64,000 nt of DNA from Pseudomonas sp. P818. Its GTDB lineage: Bacteria > Pseudomonadota > Gammaproteobacteria > Pseudomonadales > Pseudomonadaceae. Below the pieces are notes generated by a model. It had not been told where the DNA came from, did not search any database, and saw only the letters and a list, made by a program, of their open reading frames with translations. Positions 19,629 to 28,756 of the stretch are shown here, piece after piece (position 1 is the stretch's first letter; each line of letters begins with the position of its first letter). The position numbers were made by a program, and so were the translations under genes. The stretch covers positions 124,001-188,000 of the forward strand of contig NZ_ATKM01000013.1 in NCBI RefSeq assembly GCF_000418555.1, written 5' to 3'.

Positions 19629-22076
19629 ATGCTCGTCATCTGGTTGCTGGTGCTGCTGCTCGGGGTCATCTACCTGGCCCATAGTCGTACCGCCGCCCGC
19701 CCCGCCCTCGGCATCACCGCGGCCTACCTGGTGGCCATGGCCCTGTTCAGCCCGGTACCCGGCTGGCTGCAACTGCTGCTGTGGATCATCACCGGCGCAG
19801 TCGCCGCCTTCATCCTGCTCGACGATCTGCGCCGGCAGCTGTTCACCCGCCCGTTGTTCGCCTGGTTCCAGCGTGTATTGCCGCCAATGTCGGCCACCGA
19901 GCGCGACGCCATCGAAGCCGGCACGGTGTGGTGGGATGGCGAGCTGTTCAGTGGCAAACCGGACTGGGACAAGCTCTTGGCCTACCCCAAGGCCAGGCTG
20001 ACCGAAGAGGAACAGGCCTTCATCGACGGCCCCACCGAAGAACTTTGCGCGATGATCAGCGACTGGCAGGTCGGCCAGGAAATGGACCTGCCGGAGAAAG
20101 CCTGGGAGCACATCAAGCAGCATGGTTTCTTCGCCCTGATCATTCCCAAGGAGTATGGCGGCAAGGGTTTCTCCGCCTACGCCCACTCGCAGGTGGCGAT
20201 GAAGCTGGCCACGCGCAGCGGCGACCTGGCCTCCACTGTGATGGTGCCCAATTCCCTCGGCCCGGCCGAACTGCTGCTGCACTACGGTACCGAGGAACAG
20301 CGCAACCATTACCTGCCACGCCTGGCGCGCGGCGATGACATCCCCTGCTTCGCCCTTACCGGCCCGCTGGCCGGCTCCGACGCCGGCGCCATGCCGGACA
20401 CCGGTATCATCTGCAAGGGCCAGTTCAACGGCGAGGAAGTGATCGGCCTGCGCCTGAACTGGGAGAAGCGCTACATCACCCTCGGCCCCGTGGCCACCCT
20501 GCTCGGCCTGGCCTTCAAGGCCTACGACCCGGACCACCTGCTGGGCGACAAGGAAGACCTCGGCATCAGCCTGGCGCTGATTCCCACCGATACCCCCGGC
20601 GTGGAAATCGGCCGCCGCCACCTGCCGCTGGGCGCGGCCTTCATGAACGGGCCGAACTCGGGCAAGGACGTATTCATTCCGCTCGACTACCTGATCGGCG
20701 GCCAGGAGTACCTCGGCAAGGGCTGGATGATGCTGATGAACTGCCTGTCGGTGGGCCGCTCCATCTCGCTGCCCGCCGTCGGCACGGGCGCGGCCAAGTT
20801 CACCAGCCTCGCCACCGGCCAGTACGCCCAGCTGCGTGAGCAGTTCAATGTACCGCTGGCGGCCTTCGAAGGCATCCAGGAAGCCCTGGCGCGCATCGGC
20901 GGCAACGCCTGGCTGATGGACAGCGCACGCACACTCACCGCCAATGCCGTCGACCTGGGCGAGAAGCCATCGGTACTGTCGGCTGTGCTCAAGTATCACC
21001 TGACCGAGCGCGGCCGCGAGTGCATAAGCCACGCCATGGACGTGCACGGCGGCAAGGGCATCATCATGGGCCCGAACAACTACCTGGCCCGCTCCTGGCA
21101 GGGCGCGCCGATCTTCATCACCGTCGAGGGCGCCAACATTCTCTCGCGCAACCTGATGATCTTCGGCCAGGGCGCCATCCGCTGCCATCCCTATGTGCTC
21201 AAGGAAATGGCCCTGGCTGACCGCGAGGACAAGGATCAGGCACAGGTCGAGTTCGACTCGCTGTTGATGAGTCATATCGGTTTCGCCGTGAGCAATGCCG
21301 CCAGCAGCTTGCTGCTGGGCCTGACGCTGAACCGTCTGGGCACCGTCCCAGGTGACGACCTCAGCCAGCCCTACTACCGTGCTCTCAACCGCCTGGCCGC
21401 CGCCTTCGCCCTGTGCGCCGACAGCAGCATGATGCTGCTCGGCGGTGACCTGAAGCGCCGCGAGCGCCTGTCTGCGCGCCTGGGTGATGTGCTCAGCTAT
21501 CTCTACCTGGGCTCGGCGGCACTCAAGCGCTACCACGATCTGGACTATCAGGAATCCGTCAGGCCGCTGCTGCGTTGGGCCATGGAGGAAAACCTCTACC
21601 ACGCCGAGCAAGCGCTCGATGACCTGCTGAGCAACTTCCCCAATCGCCTGTTCGGTTGCCTGCTGAAGGTGCTGGTGTTCCCGCTGGGTCGTCGTCATAA
21701 CGGCCCGAGCGATGAGCTGGATGCCGAAGTGGCCGCAATCATCGGCCGCCAGGCTGGCGACCCGGCATTGGAATCGGTGCTGGAAGGCTGCTACCGGCCG
21801 CAGGCCGATCAGGACTCGGTCGGCGCCCTGCAGCATGCACTGAACCTGGTGCAGGCCAGCCACGACGCGCGCAAGCGTCTACACCAGGCACTCAAGGACG
21901 GCAGCCTGCAACCGGCTCCGGGCCAGGACGCCATCGAAGCGGCGATCGCTGCCGGCATTCTCGATGGCGAGCAGGGTCAACGCCTGCAAGCGGCCGAGGC
22001 GGCGCGGCGGCGGGTGATCGATGTCGACGACTTCGCCAAGGAAGAGCTCGAACTGGGCATTGGCAAGGTGCGCTGA
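19629..22076 (+). CDS. fadE: Acyl-CoA dehydrogenase FadE
   Basis: An 815-residue FadE-type acyl-CoA dehydrogenase for the first step of fatty-acid beta-oxidation, close to the E. coli length (814). Two N-terminal membrane segments (LVIWLLVLLLGVIYLA; LLLWIITGAVAAFILL) precede the dehydrogenase fold, which has PKEYGGKGFSAYAHSQV, the FAD-binding FALTGPLAGSDAG and the C-terminal DUF1974 extension. Of two adjacent ATGs (19623, 19629) the second is chosen because GGAGG at 19617-19621 is then 7 bases away. Confidence 0.95.
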   Translation: MLVIWLLVLLLGVIYLAHSRTAARPALGITAAYLVAMALFSPVPGWLQLLLWIITGAVAAFILLDDLRRQLFTRPLFAWFQRVLPPMSATERDAIEAGTVWWDGELFSGKPDWDKLLAYPKARLTEEEQAFIDGPTEELCAMISDWQVGQEMDLPEKAWEHIKQHGFFALIIPKEYGGKGFSAYAHSQVAMKLATRSGDLASTVMVPNSLGPAELLLHYGTEEQRNHYLPRLARGDDIPCFALTGPLAGSDAGAMPDTGIICKGQFNGEEVIGLRLNWEKRYITLGPVATLLGLAFKAYDPDHLLGDKEDLGISLALIPTDTPGVEIGRRHLPLGAAFMNGPNSGKDVFIPLDYLIGGQEYLGKGWMMLMNCLSVGRSISLPAVGTGAAKFTSLATGQYAQLREQFNVPLAAFEGIQEALARIGGNAWLMDSARTLTANAVDLGEKPSVLSAVLKYHLTERGRECISHAMDVHGGKGIIMGPNNYLARSWQGAPIFITVEGANILSRNLMIFGQGAIRCHPYVLKEMALADREDKDQAQVEFDSLLMSHIGFAVSNAASSLLLGLTLNRLGTVPGDDLSQPYYRALNRLAAAFALCADSSMMLLGGDLKRRERLSARLGDVLSYLYLGSAALKRYHDLDYQESVRPLLRWAMEENLYHAEQALDDLLSNFPNRLFGCLLKVLVFPLGRRHNGPSDELDAEVAAIIGRQAGDPALESVLEGCYRPQADQDSVGALQHALNLVQASHDARKRLHQALKDGSLQPAPGQDAIEAAIAAGILDGEQGQRLQAAEAARRRVIDVDDFAKEELELGIGKVR

Positions 22077-22128
22077 CGCAAACGGCTAGCGGGAGGGGCT
22101 TTACCGCGACTCAAGAAGCTCGCGGCTA

Positions 22129-22189
22129 CGACTGCAGGGATGCAGGAGGTAGAGCGAAGCAGGATGCCCGAGCCGAAAGCCCCTCCCAC
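22129..22189. repeat. Dispersed intergenic repeat, copy 2 (inverted)
   Basis: Inverted copy of 12536-12594 (for example GCAGGATGCCCGAGCCGAAA). It lies between fadE and the PA2817-like gene; non-coding. Confidence 0.8.
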
Positions 22190-22267
22190 GAAGGCCTGCT
22201 ATGCAGGACAGCGGGCGCCAGGAACTCTATACTCCCGCGCCCGTTTTACCTTTCAGGACACTGCAAC

Positions 22268-22675
22268 ATGGCCAGCCATCTCGAACATCACCTCGCCCTG
22301 CTCAATCACCTGCGCGGTATTCTCGTCGCGCTGGGCGAAGCCGAACAGGTGCTCGACGACAGCCACGCCCTGTTCCTCGAGCGTTACGACGAACTGCTCG
22401 CCGAACTGCCGCGTGATCCGGTGTCCAGCCAATACCTCGGCCAGGACCTGATCAGCCAGGTATTCCATCGCTATCCGCAGATCGCCCATCTGGTACCGCG
22501 CGATCTGCTGTGGTTCTTCGGCGGCGACTGCCTGCACTTCATGCCGGACGAAGAGATCGCCCTGTTTCAGGCCCTCGACGAGCGCCGCTTCGAGGCCGAA
22601 GAGAACGACGAACCCTTCGACTGGAACCAGGAAAAACAACTGCTGGCCCTGCCCACAGACGGCGCCAAGCATTGA
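22268..22675 (+). CDS. PA2817-family conserved protein
   Basis: A 135-residue soluble, acidic, mostly helical protein (LALLNHLRGILVALGEAEQVL; DLLWFFGGDCLHFMPDEEI) matching the Pseudomonas PA2817 family by sequence feel and by position after fadE. Function unknown. The ATG follows 'caac' with a weak ribosome site; the start is fixed by the strong N-terminal helix. Confidence 0.75.
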   Translation: MASHLEHHLALLNHLRGILVALGEAEQVLDDSHALFLERYDELLAELPRDPVSSQYLGQDLISQVFHRYPQIAHLVPRDLLWFFGGDCLHFMPDEEIALFQALDERRFEAEENDEPFDWNQEKQLLALPTDGAKH

Positions 22676-22744
22676 TTCGCACCTGACGAGCCATTGGTCA
22701 GAATGTCGCAGGCAACTGCGATGACAGCGCCTTGGGTTTCGGGC

Positions 22745-22768
22745 ATAAATACCCCCACCAGTATTTAT
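22745..22768. promoter_or_regulatory. Candidate CsoR-family operator 1
   Basis: Perfect inverted repeat ATAAATAC / GTATTTAT around CCCCACCA, just upstream of the haem protein-CsoR pair. Resembles the operators at 23761 and 26880 and the ATAC-C-rich operators of CsoR/FrmR/CstR proteins. Confidence 0.62.
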
Positions 22769-22779
22769 GAGATCCGATA

Positions 22780-23328
22780 ATGCGCTCCCTATTGCTCACC
22801 GCCCTGCTCGTCTCTACAACAGTCAACGCTGCCCCCCTCTGGCAGGAAGAAGCTGCTGCGCAGATCCCGCCGTTCGCCGAACAGCTGCTAGGTACCGTGC
22901 GCCAGGCCAGCGCCGAGGGCGGCCCGACTGCAGCAGTGCAGGCCTGCCAGTCACTGGCGCCGCAGATTGCCAGCGAGCACAGCCAGCACGCCTGGCAGGT
23001 AGGCCGCACTTCACTCAAGGTACGTAATCCGAACAACGCTCCTGACGCCTGGGAACGAGCCGTGCTGGAACGCTTCGCCAGCGCCGCTGCAGCGGGTACG
23101 CCGGTGAAAGACCTGCGCCATGGCGAAGAGATCGACGGTCAGTACCGCTACATGCAGGCCATCGCCGTTGGCGAACCCTGCCTGGCGTGTCACGGCAAGG
23201 CGATCAAGACGGAGATACGAGAAGCCATTGACCAGTACTATCCACATGATCAGGCCCGCGGTTATCAGGTCGGCGAACTTCGCGGCGCCTTTACCCTCAG
23301 TCGCCCCATTGCACAGGAAACGCCATGA
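22780..23328 (+). CDS. Periplasmic Tll0287-like (DUF3365) c-type haem protein
   Basis: A 182-residue exported protein: signal peptide LLLTALLVSTTVNA, then a helical sensor-like domain and a single c-type haem motif CLACH near residue 140, in the DUF3365/Tll0287 context (GQYRYMQAIAVGEPCLACHG and YQVGELRGAFTLS). These domains bind haem and often act as redox or gas sensors. The next gene, a CsoR-family repressor, overlaps the stop by 4 bases, suggesting a shared operon and linked signal. Its exact role is unknown. Confidence 0.8.
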   Translation: MRSLLLTALLVSTTVNAAPLWQEEAAAQIPPFAEQLLGTVRQASAEGGPTAAVQACQSLAPQIASEHSQHAWQVGRTSLKVRNPNNAPDAWERAVLERFASAAAAGTPVKDLRHGEEIDGQYRYMQAIAVGEPCLACHGKAIKTEIREAIDQYYPHDQARGYQVGELRGAFTLSRPIAQETP

Positions 23329-23609
23329 CCCAGAGTACCGACCTGCAAGCACGCATGCTCGAACAGCAGCAAGCGATGCTCAAGCGCCTGGCCCGGGTCG
23401 AGGGCCAGATCCGCGGCATCCAGGCGATGATCAGGCGCGGCGAGGACTGCGCCGCCATCGCTCAGCAGTTTTCCGCCGCCCGAAGCGCGCTGGATAAGTC
23501 CTATCGCCTGATGCTCACCTGCCTGATCGAAGAGGCCATGCTCGACCCAGAGCAGAACCCCGAGGACTCGCTGCAGCGTGTGCGCGAGATCTTCACCAAG
23601 TACACCTGA
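23325..23609 (+). CDS. CsoR/FrmR-family transcriptional repressor
   Basis: A 94-residue all-helical DUF156 repressor: the DNA-facing helix LKRLARVEGQIRGIQAMI is classic. The first conserved cysteine is present (Cys42 in GEDCAAI). At the second site, where CsoR has His-x3-Cys and FrmR a His, this protein has TCLIEE, so the His is replaced by Leu and a Cys (Cys66) sits one position earlier. It is thus not a standard copper or formaldehyde sensor; persulfide sensing (CstR-like) is plausible given the neighbours. It probably binds the three palindromes at 22745, 23761 and 26880. Confidence 0.87.
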   Translation: MTQSTDLQARMLEQQQAMLKRLARVEGQIRGIQAMIRRGEDCAAIAQQFSAARSALDKSYRLMLTCLIEEAMLDPEQNPEDSLQRVREIFTKYT

Positions 23610-23760
23610 TGCCGCTCGAGGGCGGCACGCAGCGTCACGTACCCTTTCGCCTGGAGTCCGGCCCTGCTGCGGTTATAGCCCACCTGAAAGGCATTCCATT
23701 TTTTATTCCATTTAAATATAAGCATAGAACCAAAAAACAGTTACGATTGCTCTTAACTAA

Positions 23761-23776
23761 ATACTCCCACGGGTAT
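23761..23776. promoter_or_regulatory. Candidate CsoR-family operator 2
   Basis: ATACTCCCACGGGTAT, a 16-base palindrome (ATAC..CCC/GGG..GTAT) 17 bases before the metallo-hydrolase ATG, in an AT-rich promoter region (23690-23760). Confidence 0.68.
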
Positions 23777-23793
23777 ATGCGAGGAGCACCCTC

Positions 23794-24657
23794 ATGCAAG
23801 CCGATGTCAGAGAATTCTTCGATCCCGCCACCTACACCTATAGCTATGTGGTAGCAGACCCCGCTACCCGCCACTGCGCCATCGTCGACTCGGTTCTGGA
23901 TTACGACCCAGCCTCGGGGCGGACTTCATGCGACAGCGCCGATCGCATCATCGCCTACGTGAGGAGTCGCGGCCTGCAAGTGCAATGGTTGCTCGAGACC
24001 CATGTGCATGCTGACCACCTCTCGGCCGCGCCCTACCTCAAGCGCGAGCTTGGCGGCCAGCTGGGTATCGGCGAGAACATCACCGTGGTACAGAACACCT
24101 TCGGCAAGCTGTTCAACGCCGGAAGCGATTTCGCCACCGATGGCAGCCAGTTCGATCGGCTGTTCGCCGATGGCGACGAGTTCCATATCGGCGAAATCCG
24201 CGCGCAAGCCATGCATACCCCCGGCCATACCCCAGCCTGTATGACCTACCTGATCGGCGATGCCGGCTTCGTCGGCGATACCTTGTTCATGCCTGACTAC
24301 GGCACTGCCCGCTGTGACTTCCCCGGTGGAGACGCAAGCACCCTGTTCCGGTCGATTCAGAAACTGTTCGCCCTGCCTGGCGAAACCCGCCTGTTCATGT
24401 GCCATGACTACAAGGCACCAGGACGCGATGATTTTCACTACCAGACCAACGTGGCCGAACAGCGCGCACACAACGTACATGTGCACCAGGGCATCGCCGA
24501 AGCCGACTTCGTCGCCATGCGCCGCGAACGCGATGCCGGCCTGGATATGCCTGCCCTGATCCTGCCCTCGGTACAGGTGAACATGCGTGCTGGACAGCTG
24601 CCGCCGGCCGAGGACAACGGCATCCACTACCTGAAGATCCCCCTGAATGTCCTGTAA
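23794..24657 (+). CDS. MBL-fold hydrolase, persulfide dioxygenase/ETHE1-like
   Basis: A 287-residue metallo-beta-lactamase-fold protein. Metal ligands: ETHVHADHL near residue 68, HTPGHTPACM near residue 145, and FVGDTLFMPDYGTARCDFPGGD, the pattern of ETHE1/Blh-type persulfide dioxygenases and related glyoxalase-II-like enzymes. These oxidise glutathione persulfide to sulfite with one iron. The downstream SulP transporter and rhodanese, and the CsoR-type repressor upstream, support a sulfur role. Dioxygenase rather than hydrolase activity is inferred. Confidence 0.85.
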   Translation: MQADVREFFDPATYTYSYVVADPATRHCAIVDSVLDYDPASGRTSCDSADRIIAYVRSRGLQVQWLLETHVHADHLSAAPYLKRELGGQLGIGENITVVQNTFGKLFNAGSDFATDGSQFDRLFADGDEFHIGEIRAQAMHTPGHTPACMTYLIGDAGFVGDTLFMPDYGTARCDFPGGDASTLFRSIQKLFALPGETRLFMCHDYKAPGRDDFHYQTNVAEQRAHNVHVHQGIAEADFVAMRRERDAGLDMPALILPSVQVNMRAGQLPPAEDNGIHYLKIPLNVL

Positions 24658-24678
24658 GGCTTGCGGCAGGGTCGGAGC

Positions 24679-26439
24679 ATGAAGTGGAGTCACTGGCTGC
24701 CCTGCCTGGATTGGGGCCGGCGCTATGACCGCAGCAGCGCTGCGCAGGATGGCCTGGCCGCGCTGATCGTCACCCTGATGCTGATTCCACAGAGCCTGGC
24801 CTACGCCATGCTCGCAGGCCTGCCCCCGGTAGCCGGCCTGTATGCCAGCATACTGCCGCTTCTGGCCTATGCCCTGTTCGGCTCCAGCCGCACGCTGGCC
24901 GTCGGCCCGGTGGCAGTGGTGTCGCTGATGACCGCCGCCAGCCTGGCGCCATTGTTCCCTGCCGGCAGCCCGGAATACGTCGGCGCGGCCATGCTTCTGG
25001 CGCTGCTGTCCGGCGTGCTGCTAACCGCGATGGCCATGCTGCGCCTGGGCTTCATCGCCAACTTTCTCAGCCATCCGGTGGTGTCCGGCTTTATCAGCGC
25101 CTCAGGCATTCTCATCGCCGTCGGCCAGCTCAAGCACCTGTTCGGCGTCTCGGCCTCTGGCGAGAACTTGCCGCAGTTGCTGCCACAGCTGATCCAGGCG
25201 CTACCTGGCACACACGGGCCTACCCTGCTTATCGGTGTATTCAGCCTGGCATGGCTGTGGTGGGCAAGGACCCGCCTCAAACCGCTGTTGCAACGCCTTG
25301 GTCTGTCGGCACCACTGGCGAGCAACCTGGCCAAGGCCGGACCGATAATGGCTATCATCGCGGCCATCGCCGCCGTCGCCCTGCTGCAGCTGGAGCAGGC
25401 AGGCGTGAGAGTCGTAGGCGTGGTGCCCCAGGGTCTGCCGGGGCTGACCCTACCGACCCTGGATCTCGACCTGGCCGTGCAGCTGTTGCCAGCGGCGCTG
25501 CTTATAAGCCTGGTCGGGTTCGTCGAATCGGTCTCCGTCGGCCAGACCCTGGCCGCCAAGCGTCGCCAGCGCATCCAGCCGGACAACGAGCTGCTCGGCC
25601 TTGGCGCAGCGAACATCGCCGCATCCTTCAGTGGCGGCTTCCCTGTGACCGGTGGGTTCGCCCGCTCGGTGGTCAACCATGACGCAGGCGCGCAGACGCC
25701 CATGGCCGGCGTTTTCACCGCCGTCGGCATCGCCCTCAGCCTGGTGCTGCTGACGCCCCTGCTGCATGACCTGCCGCAGGCCGTGCTGGCGGCCACCATC
25801 ATCGTCGCCGTACTCAGCCTGGTCGACCTCAAGTCGCTGCGCCATACCTGGCGCTACTCGCGCCAGGACGGAGCCGCACAGCTCGCCACCCTGCTCGGCG
25901 TGCTGCTGATCGGCGTCGAAACCGGCATCCTGCTGGGTGTCGGCCTGTCGCTGCTGCTGTTTCTCTGGCGCACCAGCCGGCCGCATATCGCCGTGGTCGG
26001 CCAGGTACCCGGCAGCGAACACTTTCGCAATGTCGAGCGCTTTGCCGTGATCGAATCACCCAGCGTTCTGTCCCTGCGCGTCGATGAAAGCCTGTACTTC
26101 CCCAATGCCCGCTATCTCGAAGAACGCGTCGGCGAGCTGGTGGCCGCACGCCCACGGGTGCGCCACCTGGTGCTGATGTGTTCGGGCGTCAATCTGATCG
26201 ACGCCAGCGCCCTTGACTCGCTGCAGGCGATAGTCGAGCGCCTGCGGACGGCCGGCGTGCAGTTGCACCTCTCCGAGGTCAAGGGCCCGGTGATGGACCA
26301 GCTACGCCGCTCCGACTTTCTGCAAACCTTCGGCGGCCAGGTGTTCATCAGCCAGTTCGAGGCGCTCAAGCACCTCGCCCCAGCGCTCTCCTCCCAACCA
26401 CTGTCCATGCAAGGAAAACCCCATGAAAAGCGCTCATGA
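24679..26439 (+). CDS. SulP-family anion transporter with STAS domain
   Basis: A 586-residue SulP/SLC26 permease with the family opening DGLAALIVTLMLIPQSLAYA and GLPPVAGLYASILP, about 12-14 membrane segments (residues 20-440) and a C-terminal STAS domain (about 455-560, SGVNLIDASALDSLQAIVERL). It moves sulfate or a related anion across the inner membrane. In this operon it could export sulfite/sulfate made by persulfide oxidation or take up sulfate. ATG at 24679 is preferred over an upstream TTG. It overlaps the rhodanese gene by 17 bases. Confidence 0.9.
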   Translation: MKWSHWLPCLDWGRRYDRSSAAQDGLAALIVTLMLIPQSLAYAMLAGLPPVAGLYASILPLLAYALFGSSRTLAVGPVAVVSLMTAASLAPLFPAGSPEYVGAAMLLALLSGVLLTAMAMLRLGFIANFLSHPVVSGFISASGILIAVGQLKHLFGVSASGENLPQLLPQLIQALPGTHGPTLLIGVFSLAWLWWARTRLKPLLQRLGLSAPLASNLAKAGPIMAIIAAIAAVALLQLEQAGVRVVGVVPQGLPGLTLPTLDLDLAVQLLPAALLISLVGFVESVSVGQTLAAKRRQRIQPDNELLGLGAANIAASFSGGFPVTGGFARSVVNHDAGAQTPMAGVFTAVGIALSLVLLTPLLHDLPQAVLAATIIVAVLSLVDLKSLRHTWRYSRQDGAAQLATLLGVLLIGVETGILLGVGLSLLLFLWRTSRPHIAVVGQVPGSEHFRNVERFAVIESPSVLSLRVDESLYFPNARYLEERVGELVAARPRVRHLVLMCSGVNLIDASALDSLQAIVERLRTAGVQLHLSEVKGPVMDQLRRSDFLQTFGGQVFISQFEALKHLAPALSSQPLSMQGKPHEKRS

Positions 26440-26803
26440 CCTGGTAATCGCCGCCAAGGCGAAGATCACCGAAATCGACCAGCTGGAAGCCGAGACCGCC
26501 ATTCGACAGGCCGATCTGCTGATCGACGTTCGCGAAGCGGACGAATTCCACAGCGCACACATTCCCGGTGCCATCAACATTCCTCGCGGCCTGCTGGAGT
26601 TCAAGCTGAGCAATGACTCCCAACTGGCCGACCCACAGCTCAAGCTGGTGCTGTATTGCAAGAACAGCGGACGCTCGGCCCTGGCCACTCTCGCCCTGAA
26701 AGACATGGGTTATCGCAACGTGGTGTCCCTGGTCGGCGGCATTGAAGCCTGGCAGGCAGCCGGTCGTGACGTGCGGACGCCTGCATTGCCGGCATTCGAC
26801 TGA
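26423..26803 (+). CDS. Rhodanese-like sulfurtransferase
   Basis: A 126-residue single-domain rhodanese. Active-site loop CKNSGRS carries the persulfide-forming cysteine (residue about 80); the CH2A motif LLIDVREADEFHSAHIPGAINIPRG is well kept. It transfers sulfane sulfur and, beside a persulfide dioxygenase-like enzyme, probably makes or drains the dioxygenase substrate. Start overlaps the SulP gene end. Confidence 0.92.
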   Translation: MKSAHDLVIAAKAKITEIDQLEAETAIRQADLLIDVREADEFHSAHIPGAINIPRGLLEFKLSNDSQLADPQLKLVLYCKNSGRSALATLALKDMGYRNVVSLVGGIEAWQAAGRDVRTPALPAFD

Positions 26804-26879
26804 GCACCGGGGCAGGCTCGAAAGGGCAAAGCGGCTACAAATCGACATTCCCCTGATCTGCATCAATGCCCACCTCTAT

Positions 26880-26895
26880 ATACTCCCAGGGGTAC
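26880..26895. promoter_or_regulatory. Candidate CsoR-family operator 3
   Basis: ATACTCCCAGGGGTAC, nearly the same as the site at 23761, 73 bases before cydP. It would link bd oxidase expression to the same repressor. Confidence 0.62.
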
Positions 26896-26968
26896 CGCGT
26901 AACATTAAGACATATCTATTCTGCCGGCGCCGCTCCCGGGTGAGCGCCGGCAAAACCGGAGCGTCGAG

Positions 26969-27184
26969 ATGCCCGAACGCGCCCCCACTTCCCCCTGGCG
27001 AATCCCGCTGGTCCGCGAGATAGCCGTGATCCTGCTGATCAAGCTGGCCTTGCTGCTGGGCATCAAGGCCATCTGGTTCAACGAGCCGACCGTACCACTG
27101 GACGGCCAGCAGCGTGTCGAAACGCACCTGCTCGGCAAGCCCGCCACCCCGCCTTCTGACACTACCGAGGAGAAACCGAGATGA
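26969..27184 (+). CDS. cydP: CydP, small putative cytochrome bd subunit
   Basis: A 71-residue protein with one membrane helix ([24 protein letters not shown]) and a short polar tail. It matches the CydP-type small proteins encoded just ahead of bd oxidase genes in Gammaproteobacteria. GGAG lies 7 bases before the ATG and its stop overlaps the cydA start (ATGA). Role as an oxidase accessory is inferred from position. Confidence 0.78.
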   Translation: MPERAPTSPWRIPLVREIAVILLIKLALLLGIKAIWFNEPTVPLDGQQRVETHLLGKPATPPSDTTEEKPR

Positions 27185-28746
27185 TCTCGGAATCAGTCGT
27201 CGACCTGTCACGTCTGCAGTTCGCCATGACAGCGATGTATCACTTCATCTTCGTCCCCCTGACCCTGGGCCTGGCCTTCCTCCTGGCGATCATGGAGTCG
27301 GTCTACGTGATGACCGGCAAACAGGTCTACAAGGACATGGTCAAGTTCTGGGGCAAGCTGTTCGGCATCAATTTCGCACTGGGCGTCACCACCGGGCTGA
27401 CCATGGAATTCCAGTTCGGCACCAACTGGGCCTACTACAGCCACTACGTCGGTGACATCTTCGGTGCGCCGCTGGCCATCGAAGGGCTGATGGCCTTCTT
27501 CCTCGAGTCCACCTTCATCGGCCTGTTCTTCTTCGGCTGGGATCGTCTGAGCAAGCTGCAGCACCTGACCGTGACCTGGCTGGTGGCGATTGGCTCGAAC
27601 CTGTCAGCGCTGTGGATCCTCATCGCCAACGGCTGGATGCAGAATCCGGTGGGCGCCGAGTTCAACTTCGAAACCATGCGCATGGAGCTGACCGACTTCG
27701 GCGCGCTGCTGTTCAACCCGGTGGCCCAGGTCAAGTTCGTGCACACCGTGGCGGCTGGCTACGTCACCGGCTCGATCTTCGTCCTGGCCATCTCCAGCTA
27801 TTACCTGCTGAAGAAACGCGACCAGGGTTTCGCCCGTCGCTCCTTCGCCATCGCCTCGGCCTTTGGCCTGGCCTCGATCCTCTCGGTGATCGTGCTCGGT
27901 GACGAATCCGGCTACGAGATCGGCGACGTGCAGAAGACCAAGCTGGCGGCCATCGAGGCCGAGTGGGGCACCCATCCGGCGCCGGCGGGCTTCACCCTGT
28001 TCGGCCTGCCCAACCAGGAGGAGCAGCGCACCGACTATGCGGTGAAGATTCCCTACGCCCTCGGGCTGATCGCTACCCGCTCGCTGGATGAAGAGGTCAA
28101 GGGCATCAAGGACCTGCTTATCGAACACGAGGCGCGTATCCGCACCGGCATGCAGGCCTATGCGCTGTTGGAGCAGTTGCGTGGCGGCGACAAGTCCGCC
28201 GAGACCCTCGCGGCATTCAACGAAGTGAAAAACGACCTGGGCTACGGCCTGCTGCTGAAGAAGTACACGGCGAACGTGGTCGATGCCAGCGAGGCACAGA
28301 TCAAGCAGGCCGCGCTGGACACCATTCCCAACGTGTTCAGCCTGTTCTGGACCTTCCGCATCATGGTCGCCTGCGGCTTCCTCATGCTGGCGCTGTTCGC
28401 CTGCGCCTTCTGGGCCTCGGCGAAGAAGAACGAAGAGAGCAAACCCTGGCTGCTCAAGTGGGCTCTGTGGAGCCTGCCACTGCCCTGGATCGCCGCGCAG
28501 ACCGGCTGGTACGTGGCCGAGCATGGTCGTCAGCCCTGGTCCATCGGTGAAGTGCTGCCCACCCACCTGTCCGCTTCAAGCCTGTCGGCTGGTGACGTCT
28601 GGGGCTCGCTGATTGCGCTGATCGCCTTCTACAGCCTGCTGCTGGTAGTGGAGATGTACCTGATGATCAAGTTCGCTCGCCTCGGCCCATCGAGCCTGCA
28701 CAGCGGACGCTACCACTTCGAGCAACAGCAGCCGGCCCACGCCTGA
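27181..28746 (+). CDS. cydA: Cytochrome bd ubiquinol oxidase subunit I
   Basis: A 521-residue CydA carrying haems b558, b595 and d; it oxidises ubiquinol and reduces oxygen to water. It is very like E. coli CydA ([28 protein letters not shown]-type long Q-loop around residues 255-350, [13 protein letters not shown]), with axial His19, His186-region and Met393-region contexts in place. The long Q-loop marks the CydA (L) subfamily rather than the short-loop CioA cyanide-insensitive oxidase usual in Pseudomonas. Part of cydP-A-B-X-ybgE. Confidence 0.96.
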   Translation: MISESVVDLSRLQFAMTAMYHFIFVPLTLGLAFLLAIMESVYVMTGKQVYKDMVKFWGKLFGINFALGVTTGLTMEFQFGTNWAYYSHYVGDIFGAPLAIEGLMAFFLESTFIGLFFFGWDRLSKLQHLTVTWLVAIGSNLSALWILIANGWMQNPVGAEFNFETMRMELTDFGALLFNPVAQVKFVHTVAAGYVTGSIFVLAISSYYLLKKRDQGFARRSFAIASAFGLASILSVIVLGDESGYEIGDVQKTKLAAIEAEWGTHPAPAGFTLFGLPNQEEQRTDYAVKIPYALGLIATRSLDEEVKGIKDLLIEHEARIRTGMQAYALLEQLRGGDKSAETLAAFNEVKNDLGYGLLLKKYTANVVDASEAQIKQAALDTIPNVFSLFWTFRIMVACGFLMLALFACAFWASAKKNEESKPWLLKWALWSLPLPWIAAQTGWYVAEHGRQPWSIGEVLPTHLSASSLSAGDVWGSLIALIAFYSLLLVVEMYLMIKFARLGPSSLHSGRYHFEQQQPAHA

Positions 28747-28756
28747 GGACTTCGCC

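Noticed and set aside
19518..21863. A 781-residue minus-strand frame opposite fadE
   Set aside because: Same GC-driven shadow effect; the fadE frame has all family motifs.
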